Position numbers and translations under genes: made by a program
Shown here: positions 59,502 to 64,000 of the stretch, in pieces
Position numbering within the stretch: position 1 is the stretch's first letter
Layout: every line of letters starts with the position of its first letter
The notes under the pieces: generated by a model
The model's input: only the letters and a program-made list of their open reading frames with translations
What the model was told of the DNA's origin: nothing
The model's database searches: none
Assembly: GCF_018128905.1 (NCBI RefSeq)
Contig: NZ_CP063808.1
Span: forward strand, 7,130,001-7,194,000
Source of the DNA: Streptomyces sp. A2-16
Lineage (GTDB): Bacteria; Actinomycetota; Actinomycetes; Streptomycetales; Streptomycetaceae
Reading direction: 5' to 3'
DNA: 64,000 nucleotides

Positions 59502-60331
59502 TTCACGGCCTCCTGGGCCTTGGCCTCCATACGGCGGACCACGAACCCGAGCGGGATGGTCACCAGCAGGTAGCACAGGCCGGCGACGAGGATCGGCGTG
59601 GAGTTGGCGGTCGTACTGGCCAGGTCGCGGCCGTACTTGGACAGTTCGCGCTCCTCCAGGGTGACACCGAGGAACAGCACCAGGGAGGAGTCCTTGAAGA
59701 GCAGGACGAGTTCGTTGGTCAGCGGCGGCAGGATGATCCGGAACGCCTGCGGGACGATGATCGAGACCATCGCGCGGGCCGGGGAGAAGCCGAGTGAACG
59801 GGCCGCCTCCATCTGGCCCTTGGGCACCGCCTGGATGCCCGCGCGGATCGTCTCCGCCATGTAGGCCGCCGCGACCAGGCCGAGCGCGAGGGCGACCTTG
59901 CCGTAGGTGCCGCCGATGATCTCCGTGCCGGGGAAGGCGAGCGGTACGGCCACGCCGATGAAGATGAAGATCAGCAGGGCGGGCAGGCCGCGGAAGATCT
60001 CGATGTAAACGCCGGCGAACCAGCGGTACGGGCCCACCGAGGACAGCCGCATCAGCGCGATGACCATGCCGAGGACGAGCCCGACGACGAAGCCGGACAG
60101 CGTGTAGAGCACGGTGTTCTTCAGCGCCAGCGTGATGACGTCGGGGAACATCTGCTCGGCGATGTCCGCCTGCGCGAACTGGTTCTTCAGCCGCCCCCAG
60201 TCCGCCGAGACCGCGAAGGCGATCACGGCGGCGACGAAGACGACGTACTGGATGCCGCGGGACAGGCTGCGCTTCTGACGCCGGCTCAGGCCCTTTTTGC
60301 GAGGCTGGAGTTGCGCGTCCGTCGCGGTCAT
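59498..60331 (-). CDS. Polar amino acid ABC transporter, permease
   Basis: 277 aa from ATG 60331. Basic N-terminus (PRKKGLSRRQKRSLSRG), then six or so helices. HisM/GlnP family features: LKNTVLYTLSGFVVGLVLGM, YIEIFRGLPALLIFIFIG and the EAA loop EAARSLGFSPARAMVSIIVPQAFR. Single permease gene, so it probably works as a homodimer. Overlaps the binding-protein gene by ATGA. Confidence 0.95.
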   Translation of the reverse strand: MTATDAQLQPRKKGLSRRQKRSLSRGIQYVVFVAAVIAFAVSADWGRLKNQFAQADIAEQMFPDVITLALKNTVLYTLSGFVVGLVLGMVIALMRLSSVGPYRWFAGVYIEIFRGLPALLIFIFIGVAVPLAFPGTEIIGGTYGKVALALGLVAAAYMAETIRAGIQAVPKGQMEAARSLGFSPARAMVSIIVPQAFRIILPPLTNELVLLFKDSSLVLFLGVTLEERELSKYGRDLASTTANSTPILVAGLCYLLVTIPLGFVVRRMEAKAQEAVK

Positions 60332-61179
60332 GAGGCGGAGGGCGACGCGGCCGACGCGTCGTACGGGCCGATCCACTTCTCGTAGAGCTTCTTGTACGTG
60401 CCGTCGGCCTTGGCGTCCGAGAGCGCCTTGTTGATGGCGGCCCGCAGCTTGGTGTTGCCCTTCTTCACCGTGAAGCCGTACTGCTCACCGGTGTTGATGT
60501 TGTCGGCGACCTGGAAGGCGGCGGCGTTGGCCTTGTCCTTGAGCCAGCCCTGGACGACCGGGTAGTCGATGACGACGGCCTTGACCTGGCCGGAGCGCAG
60601 GCCGTTGAGGACGGCGTCGGAGGACTCGAAGGAGACCGGGTCGAAGCCCTGGCCCTTGACGTAGTCCTCGCCGGTGGTCTGCGCCTGGGCGCCGAGCTTG
60701 ACCTTCTTCGCCTTGGCGTCGGCGAGCGAGGAGATCCCGCTGCCCTTGGCGACCAGCAGGGCCTGGGTGGCGTCGAAGTAGGGGTCCGAGAAGTCGACGT
60801 TCTTCTTGCGTTCCTCGGTGATGGTCATGCCGGCCGCGGCCAGGTCGCACTCGCCGGAGTTGAGGAAGGCGCCGGTCTTGAAGTTCTCGAAGGGAGTGTC
60901 GAGGATCTCCTGCTTCACGCCCAGGTCCTTGGCCACCAGGTCGATGAGCGAGACGTCGAAGCCCTGGACCTTGCCGTCGATCTCCGACTGGAAGGGCGGG
61001 TACGGCAGATGGGTGCAGGTGGTGAGCTGTCCGGCCTTGACGAGTTCGACCCCGCCCGCGGCGGTCTTGGAGCCGCTGCCGCCGTCGTCGCTGGAGGTGC
61101 AGGCGGCGACGAGCAGGAGCCCGGCCGTCGCGGTGGTGGCGGCCAGGACGCGGGTCCGGCGCCCGGAGAGGGTGTTCAC
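60328..61179 (-). CDS. Polar amino acid ABC transporter, substrate-binding lipoprotein
   Basis: 283 aa. Lipoprotein signal with lipobox VAAC near residue 27, Ser/Gly-rich linker, then the SBP family 3 domain (QLTTCTHLPYPPFQSEIDGKVQGFDVSLIDLVAKDLG, AAAGMTITEERKKNVDFSDPYFD, INKALSDAKADGTYKKLYEKW). The family binds amino acids such as Gln, Glu, Cys; the ligand is unknown. First gene of the operon, behind a promoter with a palindromic site (61215-61243). Confidence 0.94.
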   Translation of the reverse strand: MNTLSGRRTRVLAATTATAGLLLVAACTSSDDGGSGSKTAAGGVELVKAGQLTTCTHLPYPPFQSEIDGKVQGFDVSLIDLVAKDLGVKQEILDTPFENFKTGAFLNSGECDLAAAGMTITEERKKNVDFSDPYFDATQALLVAKGSGISSLADAKAKKVKLGAQAQTTGEDYVKGQGFDPVSFESSDAVLNGLRSGQVKAVVIDYPVVQGWLKDKANAAAFQVADNINTGEQYGFTVKKGNTKLRAAINKALSDAKADGTYKKLYEKWIGPYDASAASPSAS

Positions 61180-61214
61180 GGGGGAGGCCTCCTGTGGGGG
61201 AACTGTGGGTTCCG

Positions 61215-61243
61215 ATTATAAGGAGAAGTTTGAGTCTCTCAAA
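61215..61243 (-). promoter_or_regulatory. Promoter and operator of the amino acid ABC operon
   Basis: On the minus strand TTGAGA and TATAAT (reverse complement of 61215-61220) are 16 bp apart, an unusually consensus-like pair for this genome. TTTGAG-TCT-CTCAAA (61229-61243) is a perfect inverted repeat overlapping the -35, positioned for repression. Confidence 0.65.
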
Positions 61244-61356
61244 CCAATCCGATGGTTGTGAGGCTGTTCGACCTGGGAAGTCGCCGGTCGAGGGGGGTGG
61301 GGCAGGAACGGTTACGCTCGTTCACCTCTACCCCAGTGAGCGAAGAGAGCACCGTC

Positions 61357-62508
61357 GTGACACACCCCTTCCTGGACCTGGCCCCGCTCGGCGCGGCCCA
61401 GTTCGCCTCGATCGAGGACCGTGTGGCGCGGTTGCTGCGCACCGAGCAGGACGTCGTGATCATGCAGGGCGAGGCGCTGCTGCCGCTGGAGGGGGCGATC
61501 CGCTCCACGGCCGGGCCGGGGACGACCGCGCTCAACGTCATCACCGGGCCGTACGGGCAGACCTTCGGGAACTGGCTGCGGGACTGCGGGGCGACGGTGA
61601 TCGACCTCGCGGTGCCGTTCCACACGGCGGTGACGGCGGAGCAGATCTCCGCGGCGTTCGAGGAGCACCCGGCGATCGACTTCGTGTCGCTGGTGCACGC
61701 GGAGGCGGCGACCGGCAACACCAACCCGGTCGCGGAGATCGGTGAGGTCGTACGGCGGCAGGGGGCCCTGTTCTATCTGGACGCGGTCGCCTCCGTGGGG
61801 GCCGAGCCGGTGCTGCCGGACGCGTGGGGTGTCGACCTGTGCGTGATCGGGGCGCAGAAGGCGATGGGCGGCCCCGCGGGTGTGTCGGCGGTGTCGGTGA
61901 GCGAGCGGGCGTGGGCGCGGATGGCGGCGAATCCGGCGGCGCCGCGGCGGTCGTACCTCTCGCTGCTGGACTGGAAGGAACGCTGGATCGACGGCGGCCG
62001 TCGCGCTCTGCTGCACGCTCCGGCGCAGCTGGAGATGCTGGCGCTGGAGGCGTGCCTCGAGCGGATCGAGGCGGACGGGCCGGAAGCGGTGATGGGCCGG
62101 CACCGGGCCGCCGCGGCGGCGACCCGGGCGGGGGCGCGGGCCCTGGGCGGGGGCCTGGAGCCGTATGTGCACGAGGACCGCGAGGCGGCTCCGGTCGCCA
62201 CGACACTCCGGGCACCGGCGGGGACCGACGCGTCGGAACTGGTGTCCCGGGCCCTGTCGTCCGACCCCGCGCTGCCACTGGCGGCGGGTGGGGGTGCGCT
62301 GGCCGGCGAGATGATCCGGGTCAACCACTACGGGGCGGACGCGACGCCGGGTGCCGTGCGGGCCTGCCTGGCGGCGTTGGGGGCGGCGCTGAGGGAACAG
62401 AACCTCCCGGTGGACCTGGAGGGCGCACTGCACGCGGCCGAGGACGCGTGGCTCCAGCACGGCGATCCGAAGCCGCGGGAAAACGTCGACCAGGTTACCG
62501 GTGCATAA
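61357..62508 (+). CDS. Class V aminotransferase family protein (PLP-dependent)
   Basis: 383 aa from GTG 61357, with GAAGAGAG upstream; GTG 61336 is a possible earlier start. Fold type I, class V: GTTALNVITGPYGQTFGNWL, LVHAEAATGNTNPV, FYLDAVASVGAEPV, and K168 in GAQKAMGGPAGVSAVS as the PLP lysine. Resembles alanine-glyoxylate aminotransferases. The same gene stands just before ect genes in related species, but a role in ectoine synthesis is unproven. Confidence 0.9.
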   Translation: MTHPFLDLAPLGAAQFASIEDRVARLLRTEQDVVIMQGEALLPLEGAIRSTAGPGTTALNVITGPYGQTFGNWLRDCGATVIDLAVPFHTAVTAEQISAAFEEHPAIDFVSLVHAEAATGNTNPVAEIGEVVRRQGALFYLDAVASVGAEPVLPDAWGVDLCVIGAQKAMGGPAGVSAVSVSERAWARMAANPAAPRRSYLSLLDWKERWIDGGRRALLHAPAQLEMLALEACLERIEADGPEAVMGRHRAAAAATRAGARALGGGLEPYVHEDREAAPVATTLRAPAGTDASELVSRALSSDPALPLAAGGGALAGEMIRVNHYGADATPGAVRACLAALGAALREQNLPVDLEGALHAAEDAWLQHGDPKPRENVDQVTGA

Positions 62509-62813
62509 TTCATAGGGTAATTCAGGGGTTTATCAGAGATTAGCTTCCCGTATTCTTCTGCCCGCTTTCCTCGAGCCTAAACGCAAAGATTCTGCGAACG
62601 CGAACCGGAAGAATTCGGGTAGATCTCGTGGCGGTTACATGCTTGTGACGCGTTACACATCGTGATCCATTTGCCCGTTATCTGGCGGGCATAGCATTTC
62701 ATAACGGACAGATCTGCGCGTCGGTGCGCGCCCGCCTGATAACACATGCGGCGCCCGTACGTAACCCCGTCCGGCGATGCATTTTTCAATTTCCCTCGGT
62801 AAATTCAATTCGC
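62509..62813. promoter_or_regulatory. AT-rich upstream region of the ectoine operon
   Basis: 305 bp, near 50% GC and far below its surroundings. Contains TTACAT and TTACAC 18 bp apart (about 62635-62658), a CCGTTAT / ATAACGG inverted repeat (62675-62681, 62701-62707), and several AT runs. Likely carries the osmotically regulated ect promoter. No gene is seen. Confidence 0.55.
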
Positions 62814-63338
62814 ATGACTGCCGCACAAGCAGACCTGCAAATCGACCGACCGACGGTCGCGGACGGAGCCGCACTGTGGCGGATCGCCCGCGACTCCGAG
62901 GTTCTCGACCTGAACTCGTCGTACAGCTATCTGCTGTGGTGCCGCGACTTCGCCGCCACGTCGGCGGTGGCACGCAACGACCGCGGGGAGCCGGTCGGCT
63001 TCGTCACCGGGTACGTCCGCCCGGACCGGCCCGGCACCCTGCTCGTCTGGCAGGTGGCGGTGGACTCGGCGTACCGCGGCCGAGGGCTCGCCGCCGCCCT
63101 GCTCGACGGACTGACCGCGCGGCTCGCCGCCGAGCGCGGACTGACCACCGTGGAGACCACCATCACGCCGGGCAACACCGCCTCCGAGCGGCTGTTCACG
63201 TCGTTCGCCGAACGCCGTGGCGCCGGCCTGGAGCGCGAGGTGCTGTTCGACACGGGCCTGTTCCCCGACGGGCCGCACGACCCCGAGGTCCTCTACCGCA
63301 TCGGGCCCCTCTCCCCCACCCCCACTCCCTCCGCCTGA
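62814..63338 (+). CDS. ectA: L-2,4-diaminobutyrate N-gamma-acetyltransferase EctA
   Basis: 174 aa from ATG 62814. GNAT fold: DRPTVADGAALWRIARDSEVLDLNSSYSYLLWCRDF (substrate region typical of EctA), VWQVAVDSAYRGRGLAAALLDGL (acetyl-CoA motif), TVETTITPGNTASERLF. Acetylates diaminobutyrate, the second step of ectoine synthesis. Followed by ectB 29 bp later. Confidence 0.96.
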   Translation: MTAAQADLQIDRPTVADGAALWRIARDSEVLDLNSSYSYLLWCRDFAATSAVARNDRGEPVGFVTGYVRPDRPGTLLVWQVAVDSAYRGRGLAAALLDGLTARLAAERGLTTVETTITPGNTASERLFTSFAERRGAGLEREVLFDTGLFPDGPHDPEVLYRIGPLSPTPTPSA

Positions 63339-63367
63339 CCCCCCACGCACCCGAGGAGCGATTCGTC

Positions 63368-64000
63368 GTGACCATCACCCAGCCCGACCTCAGCGTCTTC
63401 GAGACCCTCGAGTCCGAGGTGCGCAGCTACTGCCGCGGCTGGCCCACCGTCTTCGACCGCGCGCAGGGCAGCCGCATGTACGACGAGGACGGCCACGCGT
63501 ACCTGGACTTCTTCGCCGGCGCCGGTTCACTGAACTACGGCCACAACAACCCCGTGCTGAAACGGGCGTTGATCGACTACCTGGAGCGGGACGGCGTCAC
63601 GCACGGGCTCGACATGTCGACCACCGCCAAGCGCGCCTTCCTGCAGACCTTCCAGGACCTGGTGCTGCGCCCGCGCGACCTGCCGTACAAGGTCATGTTC
63701 CCGGGCCCGACCGGCACCAACGCCGTGGAGTCCGCGCTGAAACTGGCGCGCAAGGTGAAGGGCCGCGAGGCCATCGTGTCCTTCACCAACGCCTTCCACG
63801 GCATGTCGCTCGGCTCCCTCGCCGTCACCGGCAACGCCTTCAAGCGGGCCGGTGCCGGTATCCCGCTGGTGCACGGCACCCCGATGCCCTTCGACAACTA
63901 CTTCGACGGCACCGTCGAGGACTTCCTGTGGTTCGAGCGGCTCCTGGAGGACCAGGGCTCCGGACTCAACAAGCCGGCCGCCGTGATCGTGGAGACCGTG
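63368..64000 (+). CDS. ectB: Diaminobutyrate-2-oxoglutarate transaminase EctB, N-terminal part
   Basis: First 211 codons from GTG 63368, with GAGGAG upstream; the gene continues past the window edge. VFETLESEVRSYCRGWPTVFDRAQGS, FFAGAGSLNYGHNNPVLK, FPGPTGTNAVESALKLARKVKGRE and FTNAFHGMSLGSLAVTGN match EctB, a class III PLP aminotransferase that makes diaminobutyrate from aspartate semialdehyde. The catalytic Lys lies beyond the edge. Confidence 0.96.
   Translation, partial: MTITQPDLSVFETLESEVRSYCRGWPTVFDRAQGSRMYDEDGHAYLDFFAGAGSLNYGHNNPVLKRALIDYLERDGVTHGLDMSTTAKRAFLQTFQDLVLRPRDLPYKVMFPGPTGTNAVESALKLARKVKGREAIVSFTNAFHGMSLGSLAVTGNAFKRAGAGIPLVHGTPMPFDNYFDGTVEDFLWFERLLEDQGSGLNKPAAVIVETV

Overview
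The window is a high-GC stretch (well over 70% in most genes) with GTG starts, 1-4 bp gene overlaps and few Shine-Dalgarno-poor gaps. It is a piece of a Streptomyces chromosome. Gene content (a LAETG-anchored protein family named after S. coelicolor SCO1860, AdoCbl-riboswitch-controlled cob genes, ectA/ectB, a PHO-box-preceded Pit transporter) fits the core region near the cobalamin and ectoine loci of S. coelicolor-type genomes. I see no tRNA, rRNA, CRISPR array, prophage or insertion sequence.

Layout. 1-1050 (-): SSS acetate/monocarboxylate-type symporter (cut by the window edge) plus its DUF485 partner. 1304-4490 (+): two tandem paralogous secreted subtilases. 4552-6999: CoA-transferase and CopD-like protein, then a 28-bp tandem repeat. 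7237-10717 (-): alcohol dehydrogenase, lysoplasmalogenase, sterol-desaturase-like hydroxylase, VIT1/CCC1 transporter. 10806-12966 (+): DEDDh exonuclease-BRCT, small Cys-rich protein, SURF1. 12998-16712 (-): hypothetical, YbdD-like protein, CstA, DUF3311. 16902-21848 (+): SSS symporter, sigma factor and small membrane protein in one overlapping operon, then GH15 and SDR. 21900-24258 (-): five-gene Asp23/AmaP envelope-stress-type operon with a divergent hypothetical. 25156-28271 (-): enoyl-CoA hydratase, small HTH protein, ABC-F ATPase with a candidate leader peptide. 28538-34747: metallopeptidase, VOC protein, conserved hypothetical, alpha/beta hydrolase, class II aldolase, GH25 lysozyme. 34901-36389 (+): PHO box, Pit phosphate transporter and a small membrane partner.

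36406-54929 is the cobalamin block. An AdoCbl riboswitch, a short ORF and a hairpin around the GTG start precede cbiB-cobQ-cobN-chlI/D-like-cobO-cobB-cobI, all overlapping by 1-4 bp. A ZIP transporter on the opposite strand interrupts, and cobM-cobL-cbiG/cobJ-cobH-cbiX-cobC follow, again overlapping. The set mixes late-insertion (CobN) with early-insertion/anaerobic-type genes (CbiX, CbiG). Recognisable cobG and cobK genes are not in the window. 54877-62508 holds a membrane protein, the LAETG protein, an amidohydrolase, a PIG-L deacetylase, a polar amino acid ABC transporter and a class V aminotransferase. 62814-64000 starts the ectoine operon (ectA, partial ectB).

Most of the window is ordinary core chromosome. 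The observations I rate highest are two families of Streptomyces interspersed repeats carried in frame inside CobB and CobL, the leaderless seven-codon ORF upstream of the ABC-F gene, the riboswitch/leader-ORF/start-codon hairpin before cbiB, and the transporter-sigma factor operon. All coordinates and translations were read by eye; family assignments come from motif recognition, not from searches.
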